64,000 bases of DNA from Culex pipiens pallens (GCF_016801865.2 NC_068938.1:90792221-90856220); one strand, 5' to 3'; positions 10,815 through 22,174 are shown, numbered from the stretch's first letter. The notes: generated from the sequence alone by a model not told the origin. Made by a program: numbers and translations.

Positions 10815-11407
10815 GGGGTTACATACATGTAGAAAATCACAAAATTTCATATTACCAAAAATTTATTAAATCCACTTGAAAAATGAATTTCAATCACTCC
10901 TGAAAGTTTCATGCAGATATTTCATGATTTAACTCAGTTATAGATTATTTAAGCTCAGAATTTTGCCATGCGCAAAGCAAACTGTCTAACTTTCTGAGCG
11001 TTTTTCTCTAATCACCGAGTTGATTTACGGGTGCCACGATATCTCGAGATGGGATGAACCAAATTGGCTGAAATTTTGCGTGAAGACTCCCAAGACATAT
11101 CCCGTGTGCATGACGAAGCCCGATTTTGAAATTTTGAATTTTCAAAAAATACAAAAATTAAAAACTGGCGATTTTTTATATGAAAAACAGAAAAATATTT
11201 TTATCTTTTTTTTAAACAACGTTTTTTGAAACTGCTAACTTCAAATAGCTATATCTCGGCAATGATACAATCAAATGTCTTCAAATTTGTTTTGTTAATA
11301 GATGAAAATGTATATTTTAATGCCCTGAAAACATATTTTGAAAAAAGCTTAAGTGTGTGCTCAAACCAACCTTTGACATTTTTGCCGATTTACATGTATG
11401 TAACCCC
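10815..11407 (+). mobile_element. 593-bp TTAA-flanked MITE (GGGGTTACATACATG ends)
   Basis: The left end GGGGTTACATACATGTA is matched by the inverted right end TACATGTATGTAACCCC, a 17-bp perfect terminal repeat. TTAA flanks both sides (10811-10814, 11408-11411), the piggyBac-type target duplication. The interior carries GTGCATGACGAAGCCCGAT and other blocks shared with an inverted copy at 46358-47043 and a fragment at 1962-2362. No transposase is encoded. Confidence 0.8.
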
Positions 11408-11561
11408 TTAAAAAAATGGGGAAAAAGATATAATAGATTTCCAAGATTTTTAAAACATTTGTGTACAGAAAACTGCTTGTGGCATCATCGAACCCTAAGA
11501 CTTTTCAGTATGCTTTCTTCGGACTGGCTGCGTTTGTGTTACATTAATATTCAATTATGTA

Positions 11562-11922
11562 CAGTAGTTGATCGGTAACTGGGTTTTGTTTAAGTGGGCT
11601 GCTTTTTAACTGGGCCCAGTTAAAAAGCAGACAAACTTCAAAAACTAAAACAAACCGAAATGACCGAGGGGTAAATGGATGCAAAAATCATGTTCAATAA
11701 ATTAAAAAAAACTTGTTTCAAGCTTTTATGGAATTTCAAGTCACAATTAAAGAATAATGAAAAATAAGCATTGTAAATAAATTTGAGTATCTTTTATTTT
11801 TATATTTTATCAGAAAAATATTATGCATCGGTGGTCCCCTCGTTATTTTTCGATAAGCCCAGTTAGCGAGCAGAATTCGGTGACTGGGCTACGTTCTCAG
11901 CCCAGTTACCGAACAAGTACTG
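11562..11922. mobile_element. 361-bp TA-flanked MITE (pogo/mariner-like)
   Basis: The ends CAGTAGTTGATCGGTAACTG and CAGTTACCGAACAAGTACTG form an imperfect inverted repeat of about 24 bp. TA flanks both ends (11560-11561, 11923-11924). CAGT-starting ends and a TA duplication fit pogo/Tigger-like elements. It appears to sit within or beside the element at 11925-12270, so the insertions are probably nested. Confidence 0.65.
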
Positions 11923-11924
11923 TA

Positions 11925-12270
11925 CATTGTCCCGAAGTTTGGTTGAATTTGCTTGCTGCAGTCCCGAGTTATAATTTAAAATGTTAACAGTAGTCGGGCA
12001 TGTACGTGTGTCGAAACGTCTTCTGACTGAATTCCCTCTGGCTAGTTGTCGCACTTGCAGCAAGTGTCAGGGTGTGTCAAGTTAGCATAATCAGATCTTT
12101 TTTTTTTTTTAAATAGGGACAACAATGCTCGGAGTTTTTCCGTTTTTTGTTGAATATCTAAGGATTGAAATCTAATTTTTACGATCTGTGAAGGTCAAAA
12201 GGTAAGGCATTGAAAGCTGCACAAAATAACACTTAACTCAATTTGGCCCGAAAAGCACGTGCGACAAGAT
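11925..12270. mobile_element. Inverted copy of the 2363-2814 element
   Basis: Reading backwards, TTGTCCCGAAGTTTGGTTG, ACAGTAGTCGGGC, GTGAAGGTCAAAAG and GTGCGACAAGATAACACG match the corresponding blocks of 2363-2814. The copies are clearly diverged. A T-rich run near 12101 separates two homologous parts. Confidence 0.5.
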
Positions 12271-12404
12271 AACACGAGCACAACGAATTGCTAAATCAAG
12301 TTTGATAAGTCAAACATAGGTTCTGTGCCAAATAAAAAATATTCAACCAAGATCAAGATTGAAAAAATGAAAAAAAATCAGGATTGTGTTTCCTTACAAA
12401 ATAT

Positions 12405-12476
12405 GGGCTCGTCCGGGAATTGAACCCGGGACCTCTCGCACCCGAAGCGAAAATCATACCCCTAGACCAACGAGCC
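12405..12476 (-). tRNA. tRNA-Pro (anticodon CGG)
   Basis: On the minus strand this is base-for-base identical to the tRNA-Pro at 10098-10169, with the same cloverleaf, CGG anticodon, A and B boxes and discriminator C. Beyond its 3' end the minus strand reads ATATTTTG, giving a minimal T4 Pol III terminator that is weaker than at the first copy. The flanks are unrelated to those of the first copy. The third copy shares only the few bases AAGT immediately upstream. It should be functional if the short terminator suffices. Confidence 0.93.
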
Positions 12477-14534
12477 ACTTGGTGTAGTGAAGGACAAAGA
12501 AGTATCATGTTGTTGAACTCTACTTTCAAAGAAGTTTGCATGACATAACCTGGTTTTTTTGTTATTTTTTTAAGTTTGGGATCAGAAACGACCCCAATAA
12601 CTTTAAAGTCACTTTTTATGGAAGTTCCCCAAAGGATCGCTAAAGGTTTTATTATAAATATTTATTTTTCTGTTGTCTAAAAATCTTGTTTGTTCAAGGC
12701 CCATATTCTACTATGTTTATATTTAAAAAAATTAAGTATAATTTAACAAAGATCCCAAAGTTCAAACCGCGTATATTTCAAAAAAAAATCTGGTCAAAAA
12801 ACCCTCAAAACTCATACCCCATTGCAGCAATCCAAAAGTGGCAACCACCTGTTTCGCCACCGTCATCGGTGGAAATTGGAGAAAAGATGCCGACAAAAAG
12901 CTAAAAATAGCCACCGCAAAAAAAAACCGCTTCATCGCAACAACAACAAAACAACACAAAGTTGCAGTAAATTGTTGTTATTTTTGTTGTTACGTCAACT
13001 CGCGCGTATTTTCGGCAGCTCAACTTTTCAAAACTCACACTTCGTGGTCGTGACACACGTTTTCTTGAAAGTGGTTTTTCCGCTATCGCGCGAAGGCTAC
13101 CTTCCCCCCGTGTGGTGGGGCAAATCGGTTTGGGGCTTTCCCGCCAAAATGAGCTCCGGGGAAAGTGTGCTGATTTGATTTTTTTGCAAGTGTTTTGGCG
13201 CGGTTTTTCCAATACCTTTCAACGCGGTGGGTTGATGCAAAATGTTTACTTGAAAAAAATGTTTTCAAAATATTTTTTTTTTCGAACAAAAAAATGTTGT
13301 TATTATTTTTATATCGAATAAAAGATCAGGATTTTCTCCAAAGAATCCACCGTGCCCACCCCTCCAGTGGTGGAAAGCGCGCGCAGACTCTCTCTCTTGT
13401 GTCGAAAAGAAGACGCAAAAGAGCGGGAGTTACGGTTTCTACCGGGCGTTCAGCATCGGCGAGAAGTTTTCCTCAACATTTTGGGCGTTGGATTTTCATG
13501 CCAGCCTGAAGCTGGCCGGGGCCGGCAGATGGCCCCCTCCGTTTGTTCCGGTGGATAACCCTCTTCTTTGCTTGAAATTTCTGTTGTAGAATTCGTTTTA
13601 CAGCAAATTTACAGGAAAAATACTAAAAATAAAAGGAAACATAAAATTATTTTTGAAATTATTGGAAAAGCTTTACTGAAAAATCTTAAATTTAACACAC
13701 AAATCAAGAAAAGACAATTTTTTCCAGTTGAGGGTTACTTTCCCCTCAGATCGAGAGTGAAGTGCACAGCAGCAGATAATTTCACCGGTGTAATGTTCCA
13801 AATTAAAAACGTGCGAGCCGTTATACCTCCTCAACCCGCTTCTGCTGCTGGTTGGCGTGATTTACCCCTCATTTGAAAGAATTCTGGTGTGAATTCCGCG
13901 CTTTAATTTTGATTTGAATTCGAGGTGGGTCACGTAGCGCGTGGGTGACGAGACCCCAGAAATCGTGCCCGCGACTTGGTGCGATGATTTTATTAAGCCT
14001 TCATCTGCTTAACATCTCAATTTAATGGCCTTTCTTGGGGGGAGGATTCGAAATGTAATTTCAGCGCCATCATCAGCTGCTGGCCTGGCGGAGGACGACG
14101 TTTCATTTGCTCTCTTAACAGGCGCTGCTCTCCTCTCAATGGTGGGTTACTTCATTCATTCGTTCAATTCATGAATGGTGTGCGGTGTGTGAGGCGTTGT
14201 GACTCACGACCTGTGGTTGGAGCGAGGGATGCAGTTGTAAATATCTTGTGTCGCAAAGTTGAATTGAAATAATTGAGCTAAATCATCTTTGCGAACTCTA
14301 CAAACTCAACTTTAAATCAAATAAGCAAAGAGATCATAATTTGATTGAATCCTTTTGTTGGCCTTTGGAGTGCTCAGTAATAAATTATTCGTGAGAAAAA
14401 CCTGGACAATCGTGTATGGTTCCAAAAACTCTACGAATGATTCAAGCTGCAGCATCCACTTAAAGTTTGGGTCTTTAAAAACTAAGATCATTGTTCGTGG
14501 ATTGAGAACTGTGGCTCCAATGTTTACCAATACA
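12477..14534. other. Non-repetitive block
   Basis: No repeat from the rest of the window is seen. Composition is GC-richer at about 12820-13560 and 13780-14230. Overlapping ORFs up to 118 codons on both strands carry no domain. Candidate regulatory or intronic DNA. Confidence 0.35.
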
Positions 14535-14755
14535 AGGGGTATGGAAAAGATTTCTCAACTTGTTTAAGGATAAGGGAAATTCTCCACGTCTATTTTCGGC
14601 CACTTCAATGTTCACCAGATACAAGGGGTAGGAAAAGGATTATCACTAGATTAAGGGTATAAAGAAAATTTTACACGTATATTGCTGATTAGACACCAGG
14701 GGTACGAAAAGGATTTTCCCCTGGGATTCCTGGGATAAGGGAAATTCTCCACGGT
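14535..14755. repeat. Degenerate tandem repeat, period about 82 bp, 2.5-3 copies
   Basis: TAAGGGAAATTCTCCACG occurs at 14571 and 14736, with a diverged middle copy (TAAGGGTATAAAGAAAATTTTACACG) near 14663. The ACAAGGGGTA-GGAAAAG block recurs in step. Confidence 0.55.
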
Positions 14756-15079
14756 AATTAACGCCTTAATTTGACCACAATGCAAATAAAATGTCGTTGT
14801 AATGTAGCAAAATAACGGTCAATCGATGTTATAATTTTGAATCAGGTACATTTCGCTGTAAGTCATTTCGCTGAATGAACATTTCCCGTAAAGTTTTTTT
14901 TTTGCTTTAAAGATCATAGGGATTGCTTGTATTTATATTTGGCTGACTAAATATAATAATTGAAAATATAACTGAATTTATGTTAAAACTGCCTTTTTCA
15001 AATTCATTACAAAAAAACAAATTATCAGACAAATAATTTTTCTAAATGATAATTTTTAATGGAATGCAAAAACTTAAAA

Positions 15080-15498
15080 AAACGTTACTTAATCCACCTT
15101 AAGGTGGTTGGTGCCTTTCTCATATTCATGTTGTATTTTAGTCTGTATTTACAAATTAATTTAAGAGTTTTTTTTAATTTTTTCTATAATTTTTTTTATT
15201 TATTTTTTTTTATTTTTTTTTTTATTAAATTTTATTATTATCAACATTTCAATTCTTTTTTAACGAACTCTCCATTATAAAGGAGAAATTAATTGAATTT
15301 TAAAGTGCTCATATGCCAACATTAGACAAAATGATGTATTCAGCAACATAATTAATACAGACTTTTTCCAGAAGACATTTATTCAGAATTGATTCTGAGT
15401 CGATAGGTATACGTGAAGGTATATCTAGGAGGTGTATTTAAGAAGTTCATTTTTCGAGTGATTTTATAGCCTTGCCTCAGTGAGGTGAGGAAGGCAAA
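15080..15498 (+). mobile_element. GCCTTCCTCAC-family element, copy A (no 164-bp unit)
   Basis: It begins AACGTTACTTAATCCACC and ends TTATAGCCTTGCCTCAGTG then AGGTGAGGAAGGC. The same ends flank the larger copies at 42039-42894 and 56300-58285. A GAGTCGATAGGTATACGTGA block before the 3' end is also shared. The interior is simple T-rich sequence. The 164-bp unit of the other copies is absent. Confidence 0.65.
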
Positions 15499-15932
15499 AC
15501 TGCTGCCAGCCGGCCAGCGGCGCCGATTTCTGACTGAGTATTAGGGAGCATTCTGGGGGGCAGCTCATCTCACCAAGGGAAAAGGGTCAACATTTTGTGG
15601 GGAGCAAAAGGTCCCGTGCCCCCCCAAAGTCAGCGCCCCTGGCAGTCAGTATTTTTTAAAGGAATAACTCATGCCAAACAAATGCAAATATATTCAAAAA
15701 ATAATTTTAAAAATCTCTTCGAATTATTTACAGAACTTTTCATGTTTAAAAGAATGCAAAAACTCATAAAATATATTTTTTGAAAAACCTATTTGTTTTC
15801 AAAAACTGCTTTTGTTCTTATCTTATCAGAGAAATAAGTTTAAATAAAACTAACTAAATAAAAAATCTAAAAGTTGAAACAATCCATTTTCTCAAAATTT
15901 AAATGAAAAAATGTGTTTTAAAATGCATTTTA
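15499..15932. other. No recognised feature
   Basis: A short GC-rich stretch (15500-15650) is followed by AT-rich sequence. An isolated unit of the 70-bp repeat (AACTTTTCATGTTTAAAAG) lies at 15733-15770. Confidence 0.4.
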
Positions 15933-16205
15933 CACTAGTTCAGTTGTTTTGGAATCATTAGTCCTCAAAAAATGTAAGATTTGACAAAAACAAAAATTAA
16001 GTGAAAAAAATAAAACTCATACATTTTTTGATTAAACCCAAACATGCTAAAAATGATTCTAAACGCAGGATAGATTTCAGCTAAATACACTTAAATTTTC
16101 ATTGACATTTTATAGTTTTTTGGTAAACTTTTTTTTGCCCCCTGATTTTTCAGACCGACTTTGAAGGGGGGATGACAAAAACTTTAAATAAAATTTGTAC
16201 CAGCC
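15933..16205 (+). repeat. Interspersed repeat ending in AAATTTGTACCAGCCT
   Basis: From ACACTAGTTCAGTTGTTTTG to AAATTTGTACCAGCCT this is collinear with 49782-50073. Its 3' portion (CCCCTGATTTTTC, GAAGGGGGG) also recurs at 25400-25500 and 32610-32680. Class unknown. Confidence 0.6.
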
Positions 16206-16795
16206 TTATAAATTTTTCAAAGAACTGGTCATGTTTATAAGAATGCATAAAATAAAGATTTTTTTATTTAGATAAATATTTTTTTCAAAGAGCTGGAAAT
16301 GTTAAATAGAATGCAAAAACTTTCAGAAAATTATAAAATTATCTTTAAAATTGTCCAAAGAACTGGTCATGTTTGCAAAATGCAAAAAATTCAGAAATAT
16401 TTTTTGTTGAGAAACTTCTTTATTTTCAAAGAACTGGTTATGTTAAAAAGAATGCAAAAACACCCAGAAATTAAAAAAAACATTTTTTTAATTGTCCAAA
16501 GAACTGTTCATGTTTAAAAGAAAACAAAAACCACACATTTTTTTTTAGAAACCAATTCATTTTTGAAGAACTGGCCATTTTAAAAAGAATGCAAAAAGTC
16601 CCAGAAATGAATAAAATAATTTTGAAATAGTCCAAAGAACTGGTCTTGTTTGAAAGATTGTAAAAAATAAAGAAACTGCTGTTTTTCGAAAACAACTTTT
16701 TTAAAGAAGTGGTAATGTTGAAAAAAATGCCCAGAAATGAATAAAATCGTCTAAAAAATTGTTCAAAGAACTAGTCATGTTTCAAAAAATCAAAT
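16206..16795 (+). repeat. Minisatellite, period about 70 bp, 8-9 degenerate copies
   Basis: The core CAAAGAACTGGTCATGTTTA recurs near 16218, 16286, 16356, 16427, 16497, 16565, 16632, 16703 and 16764, with most spacings 67-71 bp. Alternate units are followed by AAGAATGCAAAAAC. The units are diverged, so the array is old. Short ORFs across it are by-products of the repeat. Confidence 0.75.
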
Positions 16796-16799
16796 TATT

Positions 16800-17192
16800 C
16801 GCTCTACAGCATTGCCTTGGCGTTCTCGATTACGAGATTCCTACTCGAAACTAAATGTCCGAAGGCTTGATTGTTGAGGCAATTGCAAACCTCTTTTTAC
16901 ACCTAAGCTTCCATCCACCCCGGGATTCGAACTGACGACCTTTGGATTGTGAGTCCAACTGCCTACCAGCGACTCCACCGAGACAGGACCCAGGGAGACG
17001 ACTCCTACACCTGGACTGAGCTAACGACCTAACCTCTAGGTTAGACCGGGGCCAACATTTACTTCCCTGTCCGACGGAAGGCGTGATCAGACAAATCTCG
17101 TCTCAAAATTTGCCACCGGGATCTTCTGGGATCAAACCCAGGCCGACTGGGTGAGAGGCAACCACGCTTACCCCTACACCACGGTCCCGGCT
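16800..17192 (-). mobile_element. Dimeric tRNA-related SINE
   Basis: On the minus strand, the head at 17192 reads GCCGGGACCGTGGTGTAGGG with an A box, CCTCTCACCC resembling the tRNA-Glu(CTC) anticodon arm, and a GGGTTTGATCCC B box. About 130 nt later a second tRNA-like unit (about 16981 to 16912) has a perfect TTGGA-CTCACAA-TCCAA anticodon arm (CAC, Val-like) and B box AGTTCGAATCC. A 3' body follows to about 16800. Culex has a described two-tRNA SINE called Twin; the spacer here is longer than I recall for it, so identity with Twin is uncertain. Confidence 0.6.
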
Positions 17193-17256
17193 TGTTTATA
17201 AAAATTAAATAAATAAAAAACTCAAGCAAATATTATTTCAACATTATTTTTAACTA

Positions 17257-18170
17257 CCGTAAACCGGGGTGACTTTGATAGGATTTCAATTTGTTTTTAG
17301 AATATTTTCCAACAGGTAAGGTTTTTCTCAAGATTATTATTTTTAAAACATGTACTGGGGTAGACTACACAAAGTCCATGCACTATTTCGGAAAAAAAGT
17401 TTTTTCAATAATGTTTAGAAAAATAGTTACGTTAAAAATTCTTAGTTTTAATTCCGGGGTGACTTTGATAGTCATAGTTTTTCTTGTTAAAATCATATTT
17501 AAGATGTTCAAACTTTATTTGTACGCTTAATGTACCATCACTAAAGTAACTGATATAGTTTTTAAGAAAAAAAATCAATGTTTATATTTATTTAACTAAT
17601 TGTATAAGCTTTTTAGCAATAAACATATAAATTTTAGGTAAAATTGTTAAAAAGTCGGAATTTAGCCTGAAATTTGTTAAAACTAGTTTTGTTTATAAAA
17701 TTATCGATTTATATTGCATTTTATACTGAATGCAAAGCATGAATCACAAGTTTTCACATTTTACATGAAATTTGTTCAACTGAAATTGCCTATAAATTTG
17801 GAGATTTTTTTTAAGTGTGTTTCAAAAACACAAATTATTTATTATTTAAAAACCTTTTTTAACCTTTTCTTAGTGGAAAATTGTCCAAAGAATCCGAAAA
17901 TGCATTCCGTTTTCCGATTAAAAATCATGTTCATTGAGAAAATCATGACACTTTGAGAAGTTTAAAATAATGACTTTCATCATCATTTTCTTAACTATAG
18001 TTAACTAACTTTTTAACCTTGTCAAAATTTTATGAAAAGTTCTTCTTGTGGTACTTTGAACACTTCTCTACCACGGTCAGTATGTTTCTAAATAATTCAT
18101 TACGTATTTTAATAGTACTCTTCATTTTGCGGAAAAATCGCAAACCTATCAAAGTCACCCCGTTTTACGG
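17257..18170. mobile_element. 914-bp TA-flanked transposon remnant (CCGTAAACCGGGGTGAC ends)
   Basis: The left end CCGTAAACCGGGGTGACTTT and the inverted right end agree at 25 of 26 positions. TA flanks both (17255-17256, 18171-18172), as in Tc1/mariner-type insertion. An internal CCGGGGTGACTTTGATAG repeats the terminal motif near 17455. The AT-rich interior has ORFs no longer than 80 codons and no transposase. A truncated inverted copy is at 25510-25633. Confidence 0.75.
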
Positions 18171-18185
18171 TACTATTTTTCCCAA

Positions 18186-18280
18186 TGTTCTTTTTCGGCG
18201 AAACGACCGTCGGCAAAACATCCTTTTCAGCTAAAAGATCTTTAGCGGAATGTCCATTCGGCGAAACAACTTTGGGTAGT
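18186..18280. repeat. Degenerate GGCGAAA repeats
   Basis: TTCGGCGAAACG, CGGCAAAACAT and TTCGGCGAAACAA recur at short, uneven spacing. A similar short patch (CATTTCGCTG) is near 14850. Confidence 0.35.
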
Positions 18281-20147
18281 CAAATTGGTTGTCCAAGATC
18301 TTTTGCTTAGATGCAGACAAAAAATGTCAAAGTATAGTATTTTTAATTTCAATAATATTGATTCGTAGAAAGGATTTCACATCCGATACGCTAACCTAAC
18401 CCAAACAGAAATCAATTACCAGTCAATACCGCTCACTCTACCCACTCAATTAACCCCGTTCAAGGGTTAATTTCTCCGAGGGCCCCTCGTCCGCGTCGCC
18501 CCAGTTATGCTTATCAACCCCGCGCGATCACCATAATTTATCGCCCACCCGATGCAGTTTATCTTGTTCTCACGTTATTACCATTACCGGGCGGCGCGAG
18601 TAGGAGGCACTGTATAATGTCAACCCACGATCGACACAACATCACGGGGCAAACCTTTCTCCGTCCGACCGTCTCCTCCACTCGAAGAAGTTGCAACCGC
18701 GCACGTTCGATGCACCACGTGGTCCCAGCCGCCCCCCTCGTATTTCAACCAGAGGCAACCTTCACCGCTTGTGGCTACAGCTGGTCCCCGGGACAGACGA
18801 CATCGCGTCAATAGACTGCATCAACAAACCGGGACTGTCGAGACACCACCGCCAGATCAATCGCGGTTGATTTCGGAGAATGGAATGCGGTTTTGCGAGG
18901 TCTTGCGGGACGGGGCGGGATCCGGTGTTAGTCAAGGGTGCCCCCGTGCCGTAGAGGTGCTCTGGTATTTCTAGACTAACTGGTTGCACATTTTGCGCTA
19001 GGTAGACTGCATCTCGCTGCACAGAGTTCGTTGTCTTTGGTGGAGGTCGTATGGTGGGCGCGCGCAGCTGGTCGCGTTACGCGGTTTGGAGACGTTGGGT
19101 CATTAGATGTTCATGAAACGATGTTTTAATGGGGTTGAGCCCCTCGAACTATTTTGAAATCCTAGAGGTTCAACACAGACTCATCGAAACAGCTGTTCTC
19201 CAAGAAACGTCCCAAAATTTAAAGCCATCAAGCGGGGATCAACGGCTTATCAATGAACGACCACACCAAAAACATAGCAGTTCTTCGTCAGCCCCCCCGA
19301 AATCTCGCGCGCAGCTTGGAATGTGTCGGAAGACCACGCCGGTGTTTACAACGGTTCCGCGCTCCACGAATTTGCTTTCATTCGGGGTTTCTCCTTTTAT
19401 GACCACAGAAAGCGCCTCCCGGCCCCTTGGAGCCCGTTGGGGTCGTTGGGGTTGTGTGCGTGTGCGTGTGTGTTTGTGTATTTGAGGGGAAAGAATTTCG
19501 TGTGCCGGCCGTGACCGCTAGAGGCCGCGCCACCAACTTCAACGCTCCAAGTGACGAACCTCCTCAAACTGTTGTGTACTGTTTTTTACCCTCTCTCTTG
19601 AGCGGAGTCGCCAGCGTGGTCCAATGACCCATCGAGATGTTGTTTTTGCCCCTCGTGCTGAAGGGGAGGGGGGGGGACCCCCACGTAAAATGGTCAGGAA
19701 TTTCGGTGTGAATGATCGCGCGCGCGCGGTACGACGCAATAACGCAGACTTCTAAGCCGGTTTTTGCCCGGTTGTACTGCGCTACCTTCTTGAACTCCTG
19801 AGCTGATGATAGGGCGGCCATGTCCATCGAGACCGGTCAGCGGCAGTGGTTTGCCTACGGTCCGCTCGGATATGTGTGATTTCGATAATTTCGCCGTGCC
19901 GCGGACAATTGAATTAAGGCTCTTTGTGGTCTCGTCAGGCCAGCTGTCGTTGACGCGATGATTACGAATCTGGTCGAGGGGTTTTTTTGTTCATCTTCGT
20001 ACGCGCGCGGTCCTCCTGATTACACGGTCGTCACCTGGTAATTGTGCTCGCGTCAGAGACGGTCAATGGGCTTCTATCTCTAGGTTGGCTGGAGCAAAAG
20101 GGTGAGAAAATCTACAAAATCTACGAATGACGCGTGAAAAAAAAATT
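18281..20147. other. Non-repetitive, GC-rich block
   Basis: No shared repeats are seen. ORFs of 60-118 codons overlap on both strands without recognisable domains. A CG-alternating run lies near 19719-19728 and G runs near 19667-19676. This is one of the more GC-rich parts of the window and a candidate conserved regulatory block. Confidence 0.35.
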
Positions 20148-20219
20148 GGGCTCGTCCGGGAATTGAACCCGGGACCTCTCGCACCCGAAGCGAAAATCAT
20201 ACCCCTAGACCAACGAGCC
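20148..20219 (-). tRNA. tRNA-Pro (anticodon CGG)
   Basis: Third copy, identical over all 72 nt to those at 10098-10169 and 12405-12476. The cloverleaf, CGG anticodon, A box TGGTCTAGGGG, B box GGTTCAATTCC and discriminator C are intact. On the minus strand the 3' end runs into AATTTTTTTTT, a strong Pol III terminator. It lies inside a non-repetitive GC-rich block. No element-like flanking duplications are visible, so it looks like a genuine dispersed gene and not a SINE head. Confidence 0.95.
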
Positions 20220-20869
20220 ACTTGTAGAATTGCAACTAGGTGATCGCTACTGTCCTTGAATTTCCCATAGATGAGTCCGGACGAGGAAGGGTGTTTTTGC
20301 GGGCATGATGAAAAATTCACAGGGCCACATGATTTCCCAAGCTTCACAAAAAAGCCCCACGCGATCTTTATCGTGACGCCCACGAAATGCCCCCTCCGAC
20401 TGCGTGTGTAATTAGTTCATTAAGCTATTAGCATTGGGTAAATAAAATGAAAACAGCAGTTGGAGCAATTAGTTTAAATATTCCATTAATTTTGAACAAT
20501 GCTTAGCGTGTAATTAGCTGGATTTGTTTGACAATGCGCTGCATGCATTGGCGCTTTTCTCTCTGTCATCAACATAGATTGACAGGTGTTCTGGAACACA
20601 CTGTGTCCACAACGCTTTAATTTAAGTAAAATGGTCTTGATTTGGATTAAGAGCCATGTTCGTGAACTACAGATCTACGCACACCATGAAAAAAAAAAAC
20701 TATTCATTCAATTTTAACTGATTTACTGTCGAGTTCAGTATCGATGCCGGTGTGCTTTCTTATACTAAGCTTGCTGGGATTCCTATCTAGATAGTACAAG
20801 AGAGCACACAGGCAAAGTGCTGCTGAGTGGCATTAAGTAATATACCCATTTTAATCACTCTAAGCCGTT
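20220..20869. other. No recognised feature
   Basis: Mixed-composition, non-repetitive sequence continuing from the block to the left. No ORF or RNA gene was recognised. Confidence 0.35.
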
Positions 20870-21015
20870 CGACTAATTCACATAATTTTTTCCGTTTTCC
20901 GCTATTAAATCAACATTTTCAGATGTATCAACAATGGAGAGTTGCTTGTTCACTTTTATTTGAGCTATTTATAACTTTGGAACAGTCAAAAACACTTTAT
21001 GACATTTTACTTCCT
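20870..21015 (+). repeat. Interspersed repeat shared with 10555-10745
   Basis: CCGCTATTAAATCAACATTT through CAGTCAAAAACACTTTATGA is collinear with the 10555-10745 copy. It runs up to the tRNA-like sequence at 21033. Confidence 0.5.
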
Positions 21016-21032
21016 CATCCGATGGAAGGTTG

Positions 21033-21105
21033 GAGCAGGTGGGAATCGAACTCAGAATCATCCGCTTACAAAGCGGACAGCGTAACCATTCGGCCACGCA
21101 CTGCC
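21033..21105 (-). pseudogene. tRNA-Thr(TGT)-like sequence, degenerate
   Basis: On the minus strand, GGCAGTGCGTGGCCGAATGG is followed by an excellent anticodon arm TCCGC-TTTGTAA-GCGGA (anticodon TGT) and a B box GAGTTCGATTCC. The acceptor stem and the T stem pair poorly (CTGAG against CCCAC), and no T run follows closely. A decayed tRNA or tRNA-derived SINE head fits better than a working gene. Confidence 0.5.
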
Positions 21106-21320
21106 ACTTGTGTGAAATAGTATTTTAATGATGCTATTACTGAAAATGTAAAATAAAATAACTACAATTTAAAACCAAAAAGAACTAAATAATTATTATT
21201 TTCAAAAAGTGATTGCTTGTGAAAAATTTGTTTGCCAGTAGAATATTAGACTTTTTCAATGCAATTTCATTATTATATTATAAGAATTTGACAGTTCTGC
21301 TCCAGCATGTTACATTTGAA

Positions 21321-21536
21321 CACGCAGAAAAATATTTTGTAGAATCAGCCTGTACGAGGTTTGATTCAACAAAATTTTTGTTGAATATAATCAACGCCGA
21401 TTTAGCGTTGAAACAAACCTTGATTTTCTCAATTCCACAAAAATCTTTTGTTGTTTTGAAAAAGTTGCTTTGACGTTTAGCGTTGATTCAACAAAAATCG
21501 TTTTGTTGATTCAAATATGCCTTATTTTTCTGCGTG
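21321..21536. mobile_element. 216-bp MITE with CACGCAGAAAAATA ends
   Basis: The left end CACGCAGAAAAATA is matched by the right end TATTTTTCTGCGTG apart from one base. The interior repeats GATTCAACAAAA and TTTTGTTGAAT in both orientations, so the whole element can fold. No obvious target duplication. Confidence 0.6.
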
Positions 21537-22106
21537 AAATTCAGAGATTTGGAGAACCTTTCAACTGACATCAATTCATAAGCCTTTGCAGGGAGGGTAC
21601 ATATTTCTATGTTTAGATTTTGCTAGCTAAGTGCTCTTTTAGGGAAAATATTTTTTGAGAAAAAAAAACCCTAGATCTAATTTTACAAATCTAAAGTCAA
21701 AATTTTGAAAATATTTCAACTCCAGAGAGAATCAAGAATATTTTACCTATGTTCAATTTGTGTCATTGCAATCAAAAAGATCAACACGTTTTGATAGGTG
21801 TTTTACTGGTGAAAGTTTCCTTAACAATTATTTAAAATATCTTTTGTACCAAATATTTACTATCAATTAATAAACATTCATAAAAAATAAAAAATAAACT
21901 GCAGGGCAATTTGTTCTGGATTATTTAAAAAAAAACCATCTCATCATGATTTATCTGACATCATCAAATTTTTAACAGTGAAAATCGTATGATATTATTC
22001 ATTTATTTATAAATATCGGGTTAGTTTTTAAAAGGTCCTAAGTGCCAATTGTAAACGAAGCCGTTTGTCGATTATTAAAATTATCAAATAAAATGCTTTG
22101 AATTCT
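21537..22106. other. AT-rich, no recognised feature
   Basis: AT-rich sequence with no ORF of note and no recognised shared repeat. Confidence 0.4.
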
Positions 22107-22174
22107 AGAGTTTTTTTTAAAGGTCCTATATACTATTGTGTTCTTATGGACCTATTAGAAAAAAAAACTCTAGA
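22107..22174. mobile_element. 68-bp foldback (CTAGAGTTTTTTT ends)
   Basis: CTAGAGTTTTTTTTAAAGGTCC and its inverse GGACCTATTAGAAAAAAAAA then CTCTAG bracket a short loop. A diverged copy lies at 53067-53137. Confidence 0.55.

Noticed and set aside
17300..17325. Second CAG|GTAAGG acceptor-donor fusion
   Set aside because: It lies inside the TA-flanked transposon remnant, has a poorer pyrimidine tract, and the diverged partner copy at 25510-25633 does not keep it as a splice motif.
21033..21105. Functional tRNA-Thr(TGT)
   Set aside because: The anticodon arm is perfect, but the T stem and acceptor stem pair poorly and no terminator follows.
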